Source of the DNA: an uncultured Lachnospira sp.
Lineage (GTDB): Bacteria > Bacillota > Clostridia > Lachnospirales > Lachnospiraceae
Length of the DNA: 64,000 bases
Assembly: GCA_910589305.1 (NCBI GenBank)
Contig: CAJUTV010000001.1
Coordinates: 309,149 to 373,148, forward strand
Reading direction: 5' to 3'
Below the pieces are notes generated by a model. That model had not been told where the DNA came from and made no database searches. It worked only from the letters and a program-made list of their open reading frames with translations. A program made the translations under genes and the position numbers. Shown here one piece after another: positions 26,138-35,696 of this stretch; positions within the stretch are counted from its first letter, which is position 1, and every line of letters begins with the position of its first letter.

Positions 26138-26221
26138 CCTCATTTCTGCGCTGCTTTTTGCGCAAAGAACCGAAGGTTCTTTTTGGTAACTTTGTATCAA
26201 GCAACGCACAGACACAAATTA
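26138..26221 (-). promoter_or_regulatory. Structured 5' leader, hisC copy
   Basis: Minus strand: hairpin TTTGTGTC-loop-GATACAAA with loop TGTGCGTTGCTT, then an AGAACC-TTC-GGTTCT hairpin, then GCGCAAAAAGCAGCGCAGA directly before ATGAGGA. The first loop is complementary to CAGCGCAGA. The same arrangement recurs before the transaldolase and PAP2 genes. Confidence 0.55.
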
Positions 26222-26387
26222 CGGTGTGAAAAATTTATTTTTCACATGAATCCTCCGTTCTTACTCAACATGCAAATTTAGGCGCAATCACTAATTTGTC
26301 AACGAAATCTCATTTAACTTATAAAATAATTTAGTTTTCACATTATCCTGTTCTTTGCCAACATTATAATTGTACAATTTATACTTG

Positions 26388-28184
26388 TCAATTTTTTCTT
26401 CTAAATACAGCTATACATACTTCGTCATAATAAATAGTCTCAAATGCTTCATTATTCAAATAGTCATTAACATCATAATCTCGTGGCATTCCTCTTAAAT
26501 CAAGTGCTATATATTCATCAATCTTATTGGTGTAATAAATCTCATGTAAAACATCTCTGGAAGACAATTTTGCACATAGAAACGTACTTGCCGTAACACT
26601 GGCATTATCTGGTATTAATGCTAACGCCTCATCCATTTTCTGATATATTACTTGATTATATTCCTTATTATAAGTTCTCATATAATAAAGTTTACCCCAC
26701 ATTGTTGACATAAAAAACAGAATCGATGACACGGTCATCATTGCAAGCAATTTGGTTTTTGGTGATTTATTCAATTCTTGTATACTAACAATTGCACTAT
26801 ATAAAAGTAACGTTGCACTTCCAAACGTATATTGAAATCCTATATTGCTAAAATACTCATAATCGGGCATAAGATTAAATAAAAACAAAGGCCCTAACAA
26901 GATTACTTTTTGCCACTTGCCTGGCCATATTGGAAGAAACAGCAAAGGCGCCATCACCACAATAATATAATTTAACTTTTCTTCACAAAACATTTGTCCA
27001 AATACATAAGCTGGATTTACAAGAACAGTTTTAATAATACCAAGCACATTGCCATCACCCGATGCAATTATATTATTAAACCGGTCTGACGATGTTCCCA
27101 TACCAAAATGATTAATATAATAAACAGCCCCAAAAAAGTATATAATAGATACCATTAATACAATTATCCCTTTTTTATACATTTTGCGCGAAAAAATCAT
27201 ATATATGGCAACAAATGCTGCATATATGGCTGCATCTTCTTTTATGCTAAGCACAAAAATGGTTGATACTACAATACCCCAAAGCGAATCTTTCTCAAAC
27301 GCTAAAATCAGACATAATATCGCTACTGGGAGAAACATATTCTCATGTATATCATAAGAACAGCCTGCACTCATAACAGGATAAAAGAAATATACGGCGG
27401 ACAATAAAATAAGCTGTCCCCATTTCATATGATGATTTTTTCCAATAAAAACTAATGGTATAACGCCAAGTGCTATAACAATTGCCTGAAGAACTTGTAA
27501 TATCGCTGTTCCTGGATAAATCAGATAAAAGGGAAGCAAAAGCCAATAAACAGGTGATGTGTGAATTTTCATATGTGATACCAACATATCTCGTTCACAG
27601 GTTGTCTCCATCGTAAAATGATTTTTCATATAATAAAACATTTGTGAAAACAGACCACCATCAAAGTTTGGTACCGAATACGTCAAATACCGATATACTG
27701 TAAATCCGCCTGTAAATAAAACAAAAGCTGCCGCTAGTACTACAACAGCAATAATTGTTAATTTTTTATTAAAATAATGCCCTATATCTTTTTCAGATGC
27801 CGCTATACAACGAAATACATAAGATAATTCACATAACATAAGGATTACAAGAAATAAACAAAATATAATCTCTTTCTGAAAAGCAGCACACATAACAGCA
27901 TAAGGAAATGTAGTGATAAAAACAAGAGCCGCCTCTATTATCTTACTTTCTGTTATTATCAATAGTGCAAAAAGTGCTGCTGTTACCATAAAAATCATTC
28001 CTATAAAAATCAATGTATTCCATGAATAACTTACACTTAATAAACTGCCTACAGGGTTTTGTACCTCTTTTGAGGTAATTATTGTCTGAACAAAACAAAC
28101 AAAACACCATGCCATAATAAAACTTATGACACAGTGTTGTACATTTGTTTTTAAATTGAATTTTTTATTTGTTGAAACTATCAC
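26388..28184 (-). CDS. DUF2079 multi-spanning membrane protein
   Basis: About 598 residues with 12 or more membrane spans. NFDGGLFSQMFYYM near residue 170, LVSHMKIHTSPVYWLLLPFY and LQVLQAIVIALGVIPLV are the DUF2079 hallmarks; the family resembles GT-C transferases and has a conserved acidic residue in the first outside loop. Function is not established. I choose GTG 28184, nine bases after TTGGAG; a TTG at 28199 is possible. It follows the ROK gene closely and may be co-transcribed with it, though a pentose role is unlikely. Confidence 0.75.
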   Translation of the reverse strand: MIVSTNKKFNLKTNVQHCVISFIMAWCFVCFVQTIITSKEVQNPVGSLLSVSYSWNTLIFIGMIFMVTAALFALLIITESKIIEAALVFITTFPYAVMCAAFQKEIIFCLFLVILMLCELSYVFRCIAASEKDIGHYFNKKLTIIAVVVLAAAFVLFTGGFTVYRYLTYSVPNFDGGLFSQMFYYMKNHFTMETTCERDMLVSHMKIHTSPVYWLLLPFYLIYPGTAILQVLQAIVIALGVIPLVFIGKNHHMKWGQLILLSAVYFFYPVMSAGCSYDIHENMFLPVAILCLILAFEKDSLWGIVVSTIFVLSIKEDAAIYAAFVAIYMIFSRKMYKKGIIVLMVSIIYFFGAVYYINHFGMGTSSDRFNNIIASGDGNVLGIIKTVLVNPAYVFGQMFCEEKLNYIIVVMAPLLFLPIWPGKWQKVILLGPLFLFNLMPDYEYFSNIGFQYTFGSATLLLYSAIVSIQELNKSPKTKLLAMMTVSSILFFMSTMWGKLYYMRTYNKEYNQVIYQKMDEALALIPDNASVTASTFLCAKLSSRDVLHEIYYTNKIDEYIALDLRGMPRDYDVNDYLNNEAFETIYYDEVCIAVFRRKN

Positions 28185-28211
28185 AATAATTTTCTCCAAT
28201 CTAACAACCAG

Positions 28212-29363
28212 TTATTCAAATATGAAATCTGCTATATATGTCAGTGCTGCGCCCATTTGTTCCTGCTCTTTACTGCATGAAGTCAATCTCACATAAGAAC
28301 CGTCTGTCTCAAAAGAGCATTTATCTATCAACTTTTGTGTCAATATTTCTTTATATTCACCGAGATAGCCAGCCACATGACCGCCTATAACAACATCACT
28401 GTCATATATAATATAAAGATTATTTACTCCTATTGCCAGATTTGTAATATATTCTTCAAGAATATATCTATATTCTTGATTATCTTTTACCAGAGAAAAA
28501 AAACTATTTAATGATATATTCAAATCTTTTGATAGTCTTCTTGCAGAGACATAACATTCAAAACACCCATTTTGTCCACAAAAACATTTTTTTCCATTTG
28601 GTCGAATAACCATATGTCCAAATTCTCCCATACGATTATGTTTTCCTGCAATAATTTTATTGTCAGAAACAATCGCTCCGCCAACTCCATCATTTAACAT
28701 TAAATACATAATACTTGAATCTTTACTATTTTGTGATTTTTTAAATGCTTCTCCGCTTAACCAATGCTGCGCATATGCTGCAGCTCTGGCATCATTCATA
28801 ATACGGCATGGATACTTAATATTTTCAGCGAGTTCTTTTAATGAGTAATTTTTTACTCCCATAGTAGGTGCATTGACTGCCACTGCATTAACTTCATCTA
28901 CAATTCCAGGAATCGTCACTCCAACTCCTAAAATATCCTCCTCACAAATGGATATTCCACTCAAATTGATAATGTCATTAATTGCTTCTATAATATGTTT
29001 TACATAATTTTGTTGTGTACATAATTCCATATAAGTTCTACTGCAAACAATCTGAGAACGAAGATTAATCAGCGAAACTTTGTAACTGGTATCTGTTATA
29101 TTTACTGCAATCGTAAATCGTGCACTGGGATTGACAGATATTACCTGTGCTTTTCTTCCTCCCGTTGACTTATAACTTCCCTCTAACAAAATTAAATTTT
29201 CACTTTCAAGCAGCCTTAAGTTTTGGTGAACTGTTGGCAATGATAATTGAAGTTTATCGGCAATATTTTGCCTAGATGCATGTTCATTGGAATATATATA
29301 TTGCAATATTCTGTTTCTGTTTATTTTTTTTACATCAGTCGTGGTTATCTTTGCATTTTTCAT
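28212..29363 (-). CDS. ROK family transcriptional regulator (XylR-type)
   Basis: 383 residues from ATG 29363, six bases after GGAAGG. N-terminal winged helix (ASRQNIADKLQLSLPTVHQNL) followed by a ROK sugar-kinase-like domain with VGVTIPGIVD, NDARAAAYA, LNDGVGGAIV and the zinc motif GEFGHMVI plus CFCGQNGCFECY. It should bind a sugar or sugar phosphate and repress the upstream pentose genes. It is the last gene of the pentose operon, after the transaldolase gene. A 9-bp inverted repeat just upstream (29391-29434) may be its own operator or an attenuator. Confidence 0.88.
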   Translation of the reverse strand: MKNAKITTTDVKKINRNRILQYIYSNEHASRQNIADKLQLSLPTVHQNLRLLESENLILLEGSYKSTGGRKAQVISVNPSARFTIAVNITDTSYKVSLINLRSQIVCSRTYMELCTQQNYVKHIIEAINDIINLSGISICEEDILGVGVTIPGIVDEVNAVAVNAPTMGVKNYSLKELAENIKYPCRIMNDARAAAYAQHWLSGEAFKKSQNSKDSSIMYLMLNDGVGGAIVSDNKIIAGKHNRMGEFGHMVIRPNGKKCFCGQNGCFECYVSARRLSKDLNISLNSFFSLVKDNQEYRYILEEYITNLAIGVNNLYIIYDSDVVIGGHVAGYLGEYKEILTQKLIDKCSFETDGSYVRLTSCSKEQEQMGAALTYIADFIFE

Positions 29364-29390
29364 ATTCATCCTTCCATGATGTATATCAAA

Positions 29391-29434
29391 GGACGTTACC
29401 ATACAGCAATATTTACCAATAATATGTAACGTCC
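29391..29434. promoter_or_regulatory. Inverted repeat between transaldolase and ROK genes
   Basis: GGACGTTAC and GTAACGTCC form a perfect 9-bp inverted repeat with a 26-base AT-rich loop, followed on both strands by short T-runs. It may be an attenuator lowering regulator expression or an operator. Confidence 0.6.
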
Positions 29435-29449
29435 TTTTCTAAGGGATTT

Positions 29450-30103
29450 TTACTCCCCAAATACAGCAATGTAATCTTTCTGGAATTTATCAATGCCTTG
29501 GTCTGTAAGTGGGTGGTGAACCATCTGCTCAATTACCTTATATGGCACTGTTGCGATATCGCCGCCTGCAAGCGCACACTCTGTAACATGCACTGTATTA
29601 CGAACACTTGCACATATAATCTCTGTCTTGATATCATAATTTTTAAATATAGTAACAATATCTCTTATAAGACCAATACCTGGCTGTGATATATCATCAA
29701 GTCTTCCCAAGAATGGTGAAACATAAGCTGCACCTGCCTTTGCAGCAAGAAGTGCCTGATTTGCTGAAAAGATAAGTGTCACATTAACTGGAATACCCTC
29801 TGAAGAAAGCACCTTTGTTGCCTTTAATCCTTCAACGGTCATAGGAATCTTAACAACCATATTCTTATGAATCTTTGCAATCTCTCTTCCCTCTGCAATC
29901 ATTCCCTCTGCATCGGTTGTTGTTGCTTTTACTTCACCACTGATAGGTCCATCTACTATTGATGTAATTTCTTTTATAACTTCATTAAAGTCTCTTCCCT
30001 CTTTTGCTATTAATGATGGGTTGGTTGTAACACCACATATTACGCCCATATCATTTGCTTTGCGAATATCCTCTACATTTGCTGTATCAATAAAAAATTT
30101 CAT
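29450..30103 (-). CDS. Transaldolase of the small FSA/TalC type
   Basis: 217 residues. FFIDTANVEDIRKA, GVTTNPSLIAKEG, VVKIPMTVEGLKA with the Schiff-base lysine, NVTLIFSANQALLAAKAGA and VSPFLGRLDD identify the short transaldolase/fructose-6-phosphate aldolase family. With xylulokinase upstream, transaldolase activity in the pentose phosphate pathway is the best reading; FSA activity cannot be excluded. A structured leader precedes it, so it can be expressed apart from xylB. Confidence 0.9.
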   Translation of the reverse strand: MKFFIDTANVEDIRKANDMGVICGVTTNPSLIAKEGRDFNEVIKEITSIVDGPISGEVKATTTDAEGMIAEGREIAKIHKNMVVKIPMTVEGLKATKVLSSEGIPVNVTLIFSANQALLAAKAGAAYVSPFLGRLDDISQPGIGLIRDIVTIFKNYDIKTEIICASVRNTVHVTECALAGGDIATVPYKVIEQMVHHPLTDQGIDKFQKDYIAVFGE

Positions 30104-30110
30104 GATTTTC

Positions 30111-30222
30111 TCCTATTCTGCGCTGTTTATAATGCTCCAAAAAGCCTTTTTTGTGCTTATTTTGTGTCATCATCTTAACAATAAAATTCTTTTATTGTGC
30201 CAACAACGCACAGACACAATAA
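30111..30222 (-). promoter_or_regulatory. Structured 5' leader, transaldolase copy
   Basis: Minus strand: TATTGTGTC-loop-GGCACAATA, loop TGTGCGTTGTT, and about 65 bases later AACAGCGCAGAATAGGAG next to the start. Compared with the hisC and PAP2 copies the stem bases differ but pairing is kept. Confidence 0.55.
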
Positions 30223-30279
30223 TCTTTATCAAATACCACAGCAAGCTAATATATCAAACTTGCTGTGCAAAAAGCTGTT

Positions 30280-31749
30280 TTATTCATTGTACATTTTTTT
30301 CAATGCTGGATACAACTTTTTAAATTTCTGATATTTTTCTTCATAACGTGCTGTAATCTGCGCATCAGGCTTGATTACTTCTTTTATTTTAACAATCTTT
30401 TCGGCGGCTGACACAACACTGTCAAACTCTTTTGCACCCACACCAGCAAGCATTGCAGCTCCCAGTGCTGGTCCTTCTTCGGTCTCTAAAATTTCAACGT
30501 TAATGCCAAGTACGTTAGCAATAATTTTACGCCACAACGGACTTTTTGCTCCGCCCCCGCACAATTTTGTCTCATTGATATGTATTCCAAGACTTTTTGC
30601 TACCTCATAAGAATCTCGAATAGCAAATGCGACACCTTCCAAAACTGCCTGTGTCATATCTTGTCTTGTCGTATCCATCGACATTCCCCAAAATGCAGCT
30701 CTTGCAAGCGGGTCATTATGCGGTGAACGCTCTCCCATAAGATATGGAAGATAGAACACATTGTTGTTTCCAAGCTTGTCGTCAGTAATGTCTGCCTGCT
30801 CTTGACTATAATCTTTTGTCCCAATAATTTCGTCCATCCACCATTTGTTGCAAGAAGCAGCAGAGAGCATACACCCCATTAAATGATAGCTTCCATCAGC
30901 ATGGTCAAATGAATGCAGCGCATTATTTTCATCTACACCAAACGTATCACTTGATATAAATATCGTACCGCTTGTGCCAAGTGAAATGTTGCACATGCCA
31001 TTGCCAACTGTTCCTGTTCCCACCGCCGCTGCTGCATTGTCTCCAGCACCTGCAATCACTTTTACATCTTCTGACAATCCAAGCTTTTCTGCCTGCTCTT
31101 TTAGAAGTGTTCCCACACATTCATAACTTTCATATACCTGCGCAAGCATATCTTCCTGAATACTGCATATATCCATCATTTCCTTTGACCATTGTCTGTT
31201 TTTTACATCAAACAGCAACATTCCTGACGCATCGGATACATCTGTACAATGAACGCCTGAAAGCTTGTAAGCAAGGAAATCCTTTGGCAGCATAATCTTA
31301 CTTATCTTTGCAAAACTTTCAGGTTCATTTTCCTTTACCCAAAGTATTTTAGGAGCTGTAAAACCTGCAAATGCTATATTTGCAGTATATTTTGTCAATG
31401 TGGCTTTGCCAATTACATTGTTAAGATATTCACATTCTTTTGTTGTTCGACCATCATTCCATAATATAGCTGGTCGAATAACATGGTCATCCTTATCCAA
31501 AATAACGAGTCCATGCATCTGACCGCCAAAACTTATGCCCGCTACCTGTGACTTATCAAAACCTTCTGTCAACTCGATAATACCCTCAACGCTCTTTTCA
31601 TACCAATCCTGTGGATTTTGTTCAGACCAACCAGGTTGTGGAAACGATAAAGGATATTCTTTAGAAACTGTATTGACAACGGTTCCACTGCTATCCATAA
31701 GAATAAGCTTCACAGCAGACGTTCCTAAATCAACACCTATGTAATACAT
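30280..31749 (-). CDS. xylB: Xylulokinase
   Basis: 489 residues of the FGGY kinase family. GVDLGTSAVKLILMD, SFGGQMHGLV (a xylulokinase hallmark), ILWNDGRT, LPKDFLAYKLSG, GAGDNAAAAVGTG and LCGGGAKSPLWRKI are all present. It phosphorylates D-xylulose to xylulose 5-phosphate. The isomerase that feeds it in this operon is not XylA but a fucose-isomerase-fold protein. Ribosome site GGAGG, five bases before ATG. Confidence 0.93.
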   Translation of the reverse strand: MYYIGVDLGTSAVKLILMDSSGTVVNTVSKEYPLSFPQPGWSEQNPQDWYEKSVEGIIELTEGFDKSQVAGISFGGQMHGLVILDKDDHVIRPAILWNDGRTTKECEYLNNVIGKATLTKYTANIAFAGFTAPKILWVKENEPESFAKISKIMLPKDFLAYKLSGVHCTDVSDASGMLLFDVKNRQWSKEMMDICSIQEDMLAQVYESYECVGTLLKEQAEKLGLSEDVKVIAGAGDNAAAAVGTGTVGNGMCNISLGTSGTIFISSDTFGVDENNALHSFDHADGSYHLMGCMLSAASCNKWWMDEIIGTKDYSQEQADITDDKLGNNNVFYLPYLMGERSPHNDPLARAAFWGMSMDTTRQDMTQAVLEGVAFAIRDSYEVAKSLGIHINETKLCGGGAKSPLWRKIIANVLGINVEILETEEGPALGAAMLAGVGAKEFDSVVSAAEKIVKIKEVIKPDAQITARYEEKYQKFKKLYPALKKMYNE

Positions 31750-31890
31750 AAAAATCCTCCATTTTTACTCAACTTGCACATTTGAACATAAATCCAAACA
31801 TGCTGGCTTCATTTGATTGAAACTTAAACGCTTTTTATGCCTTTCGTTTTTCATTTTTTTATTAAAAAATATTTCTTAACATAAAAATGT

Positions 31891-33375
31891 TTATGAAAAT
31901 GGATTCTCTGTCTTATAAAGCATACCTGCTGGCTGGTTAAATCCAATCTCCTCAACGCCGATATACTTAAATAAATCAAACAACGCTTTGCCAAAATGAC
32001 CAAAAGCAACGGCACCATGATGTGGGAAGTTCTTTTCAATCAGCCAATGTCTGTAGAATCGACCCATTTCAGGAATTGCAAATATACCAATGGCACCAAA
32101 CGACCTTGTTGGAACTGGAAGCACCTCGCCATGTGCAATATATGCTCTTAGCTCGCCGTCAGCCGTACTTTGAAGTCTGAAAAATGTAATATCACCTGGA
32201 ATAATATCACCCTCAAGCGTACCGTTTGTAACTTCTTCTGGAAGACTTCTTGCCATAATCATCTGATTTTTCATCTCACAGAACGACAACTTGCTTGAAG
32301 CTGTATTGCCGCAGTGGAAGCCCATAAATGTATCTTTTTGTGTATACTCGAACTTGCCAGCAATATCATTATTATATATATCTGCTGGAACAGAATTGTT
32401 AATGTCAAGAAGTGTAACTGTATCATTGCTTATCACTGTTCCAATAAATTCACTTAACGCACCATAAATATCCACTTCACATGAAACTGGTATACCCATC
32501 TGTGTCAATCTTGAATTGACATAACAAGGAACACAGCCAAACTGTGTCTGGAATGCAGGCCAGCATTTACCTGCAACAGCAACATATTTTCTTGAACCGC
32601 GATGTGCTTCAATCCAATCAAGAAGCGTAAGCTCATACTGTGCAAGTTTATTTAAAATCTCAGGCTTTTTATTGCCATTGCCAAGTTCTTTTGCCATATC
32701 TTCAACAACACTTGGGATTCTCTCATCATTTGCATGATTATTAAAGGATTCAAACAAATCAAGTTCTGAATTTTCCTCTATCTCAACACCTAAATTGAAA
32801 AGCTGCTTAATTGGAGCATTGCAGGCAAGGAAGTTGGTTGGTCTTGGACCAAAGCTGATTATCTTTAAATTTTGTAAAGCATACACTGCCTTTGCTATTG
32901 GTACAAACTCATGTATCATGTCTGCACATTCCTCTGCTGTTCCAACAGGATAATCTGGTATATACGCATTGACATTTCTCAGCTTCAGATTATAACTTGC
33001 ATTTAACATACCACAGTATGCATCGCCACGTCCTTGAATTAATCCACCATTTTCAGAAGACTCTTCTGCTGCTGCTACAAACATCTTTGGACCATCAAAA
33101 TATTTTGCAAGCATCGTCTCTGATATTTCTGGACCGAAATTTCCTAAATATACACACAACGCATTACATTCTGCTCTCTTGATATCTTCAAGAGCCTGCA
33201 TCATGTGAATTTCACTCTCTACAATACAAACTGGGCATTCATAAATTTCAGCAGCGTCATACTTTTGTGTATAAGCCTTAACAAGATTCTGTCTTCTTGT
33301 GACAGACAAACTTTCTGGAAAACAATCACGGCTCACCGCAACAATTCCAATCTTTATTTCTGGCATATTATTCAT
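31891..33375 (-). CDS. L-fucose/L-arabinose isomerase-family protein
   Basis: 494 residues from ATG 33375 behind GGAGG. IGIVAVSRDCFPESL opens the first Rossmann-like domain; GPRPTNFLACNAPIK lies mid-protein. In the C-terminal part CEVDIYGALSE, LLDINN and HHGAVAFGHFG give the Glu, Asp and His positions of the manganese site of fucose isomerases. It is about 100 residues shorter than classical FucI. It should interconvert an aldose and ketose. Operon partner xylulokinase points to D-xylulose as product, so the substrate could be D-xylose (replacing XylA), or the enzyme could make another ketopentose. This is inference. Confidence 0.82.
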   Translation of the reverse strand: MNNMPEIKIGIVAVSRDCFPESLSVTRRQNLVKAYTQKYDAAEIYECPVCIVESEIHMMQALEDIKRAECNALCVYLGNFGPEISETMLAKYFDGPKMFVAAAEESSENGGLIQGRGDAYCGMLNASYNLKLRNVNAYIPDYPVGTAEECADMIHEFVPIAKAVYALQNLKIISFGPRPTNFLACNAPIKQLFNLGVEIEENSELDLFESFNNHANDERIPSVVEDMAKELGNGNKKPEILNKLAQYELTLLDWIEAHRGSRKYVAVAGKCWPAFQTQFGCVPCYVNSRLTQMGIPVSCEVDIYGALSEFIGTVISNDTVTLLDINNSVPADIYNNDIAGKFEYTQKDTFMGFHCGNTASSKLSFCEMKNQMIMARSLPEEVTNGTLEGDIIPGDITFFRLQSTADGELRAYIAHGEVLPVPTRSFGAIGIFAIPEMGRFYRHWLIEKNFPHHGAVAFGHFGKALFDLFKYIGVEEIGFNQPAGMLYKTENPFS

Positions 33376-33456
33376 TTTTTCCTCCATGCTGCGACTATTT
33401 TTTAATTGTTATTCATTTCAATAGGATGCGCAGCTATCCATTGCACATAATTTGTT

Positions 33457-34068
33457 TTATACGGACAAATTCTCACCTATAAGCCCATTAAAAGCACCTT
33501 CAATCTGTGCTTCTTTGTGTGCGATAAGCCACTTATTCGTTGCAGCTAACAGTTTATCTTCTTTTGTTATCGTCTGTGGCTTTCTGTCATAGTTTGTTCC
33601 TTTAGGCAGTATCACAACACATCGAAATCCTTGTCCGTCAACTCCACAAGGCGCATAATGCAATGTTGTTGCATATACTTCAAGAACTGTTCCTTTTGGA
33701 ACCATAAATGCCTCTGCAAGACTCGTGTCATATGTATAGTCTTTTGTGATATCCTGCTGTCTGCCTAATATCAGTATCATATCAGTAACTGCTATATTGA
33801 TTTCAGAACTTCTATGATATTCGAGTGCATTAAGTTTTGCATTATGTCCATTGCAATACCCAATCTGTATGGGCATCTGTCCATAGACACTATCTGAAAA
33901 AATACGACAAACTTTTGTACTTTCCAAATCATTATCAGATGGAATATATATTACATCATCAGGAAGTGGTGTATTTTGCATCTTGTCCATCAGTTCACTC
34001 ACATCAACATCTGTAATAACACGCCCATACTGCAAAAAACATGCATCATCAATTGTCTTAATATCCAA
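33457..34068 (-). CDS. DUF4867 cupin-like protein
   Basis: 203 residues. A beta-rich protein with cupin-type metal ligands: GHNAKLNALEYHRSSEINI, then FMVPKGTVLEVYATTLHYAP with a histidine and glutamate in the second half. It matches what I recall as DUF4867, often beside sugar isomerase and kinase genes in Clostridia. The function is not established; a sugar epimerase or isomerase is plausible. It is the first gene of the pentose operon. Start TTG 34068, eight bases after AGGAGG. Confidence 0.7.
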   Translation of the reverse strand: MDIKTIDDACFLQYGRVITDVDVSELMDKMQNTPLPDDVIYIPSDNDLESTKVCRIFSDSVYGQMPIQIGYCNGHNAKLNALEYHRSSEINIAVTDMILILGRQQDITKDYTYDTSLAEAFMVPKGTVLEVYATTLHYAPCGVDGQGFRCVVILPKGTNYDRKPQTITKEDKLLAATNKWLIAHKEAQIEGAFNGLIGENLSV

Positions 34069-34144
34069 TAAATCAACCTCCTATTTTTAATACTTATATA
34101 ATACTATTGTATCCATCTTTTGTAAAGTCGTTTTATTAAAGTCA

Positions 34145-34987
34145 TTATATAAAATCAATCACAATTCCACTCAACACTCCTATGATATATAGAAGCCCTA
34201 CTATCTTTACATTTTCTTTTATTTTTCTATTTTCTTTAAACAATACTAAAAGCCCTACTCCTGCACCGGACAATAACCCTGCAAGCACTGTGCCTGCTGA
34301 CATTAAACCTTCCACATACAGTTTGGTAATAACAACGCTTGAGGCACAATTGGGAATCAAGCCAACAAACGATGCAATAATAGGTCCTATAATAGGTCTG
34401 TTTAATATTAAATTTGCCAGAGTATCCTCTCCAATAAAGAAAATAATGCTATTTAAAACCAGTGTTATCACCAGAATATACGCAAATATCACAATGGTAT
34501 GCTTCAGTGATGATTTCAGTATGCTTTTATCACAATGACAGTGTGCGTGGTCACACATACTACCAATTTTTTCAGAAATCACGATATTGCCCTTGTCTTT
34601 TTTTGCGAATAAATCCAGTATCAAACCAGCAATCATGCCAATCACAATCTTAATGGCAATCAATTCAAGTATAATTTTAACAGGTACCTTTTCTGATAAT
34701 AATACAGGAAGCATCTCATCCGATGTTGATAAATAAATAGCAATTAAAGTACCCAATGTGATAACTCTGCCCGCATACAGATTAGAGGCAGCAGCAGAAA
34801 ATCCGCATTGTGGAAATGCACCCAAAACAGCGCCCAAAAGCGGACCTGCTTTTCCTGAATTTTTAATCATTTTTTTAGTCTTATCTGTCGTGCTATGCTC
34901 CAAATATTCCATTACAAGATAAGCTAAAAACAAAAAGGGCAGCAATTTTATACTGTCCATTAACGCATCCATAATAACATCAAACAT
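34145..34987 (-). CDS. Putative 10-TM heavy-metal/arsenic efflux permease (ArsP_2-like)
   Basis: 280 residues from ATG 34987, after AGAGGAACG. Two homologous halves with about five spans each. The conserved GAFPQCGFSAAASNLYAGRV in the first and GLIPNCASSVVITKLYVEG in the second carry a cysteine each and look like a transport core. A His/Cys-rich loop, CDHAHCHCD, lies between them and may bind metal. These traits fit PF11449 (putative arsenic or manganese exporter). Substrate not established. Confidence 0.75.
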   Translation of the reverse strand: MFDVIMDALMDSIKLLPFLFLAYLVMEYLEHSTTDKTKKMIKNSGKAGPLLGAVLGAFPQCGFSAAASNLYAGRVITLGTLIAIYLSTSDEMLPVLLSEKVPVKIILELIAIKIVIGMIAGLILDLFAKKDKGNIVISEKIGSMCDHAHCHCDKSILKSSLKHTIVIFAYILVITLVLNSIIFFIGEDTLANLILNRPIIGPIIASFVGLIPNCASSVVITKLYVEGLMSAGTVLAGLLSGAGVGLLVLFKENRKIKENVKIVGLLYIIGVLSGIVIDFI

Positions 34988-35098
34988 CGTTCCTCTCATT
35001 CTGAAGCGTTCCTTACTAAAGAAAGTAAATTTTTGACGCTTCTGCACAAATAGTTGCTTATCAAAGCATTTATTTAATCTTATTTTTTCTAAAAATAT

Positions 35099-35692
35099 TT
35101 ATGACTTTGAAAAAAGAATTTTATATGATTTTCCCTCTTCAAATACTTCCTTTACTTTTGGAAATTTTCTTATCAAGAACTTTACTATGTAATAGGATAG
35201 AACACCATATAAACTGCCAAGAACAAGACTTACTAATACGTCTGTAGGAAAATGCACCGTAAGATATAACCTGGATAAAGATATCATAGCAGCTACAACA
35301 ATCATTGTTATTCCTTCTTTTTTATACCACATAAAGCATGCCAGTGCTGCTGCAAACGAAGCAGATGTATGTCCTGACGGAAATGACCAATCATAAATCG
35401 TTGAAAATATACCAAACAATTCTGTTTCAACAAGTGTTGGGTCTTGTATAAAAGGTCGAACCCTATGAAATAGATTTTTCATAATACCATTGCACATGAT
35501 TACTGATAATATCAATGCAATTGTCATAGTAAGTGCAGCTTTGCGATATTTTTTAGGAAGTATTGTCAATCCCAATAACGCTAAGATAATCCATAATATT
35601 CCAGCTTCGCCAAGCATAGTAAATCCATACATAATTGGATTAAGCACTGCATTATGCAGGCTTGCAAACCAATGTAATATTGTAAATTCCAT
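35099..35692 (-). CDS. PAP2 family membrane phosphatase
   Basis: 197 residues from ATG 35692 after GAGGA. Six membrane spans. The three phosphatase motifs are complete: KNLFHRVRPF, PSGHTSASFA and SRLYLTVHFPTDV. It probably dephosphorylates undecaprenyl diphosphate or phosphatidyl phosphates at the outer face, recycling the lipid carrier needed for wall and polysaccharide synthesis. The leader with 27-bp repeats lies directly upstream. Confidence 0.9.
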   Translation of the reverse strand: MEFTILHWFASLHNAVLNPIMYGFTMLGEAGILWIILALLGLTILPKKYRKAALTMTIALILSVIMCNGIMKNLFHRVRPFIQDPTLVETELFGIFSTIYDWSFPSGHTSASFAAALACFMWYKKEGITMIVVAAMISLSRLYLTVHFPTDVLVSLVLGSLYGVLSYYIVKFLIRKFPKVKEVFEEGKSYKILFSKS

Positions 35693-35696
35693 TATA

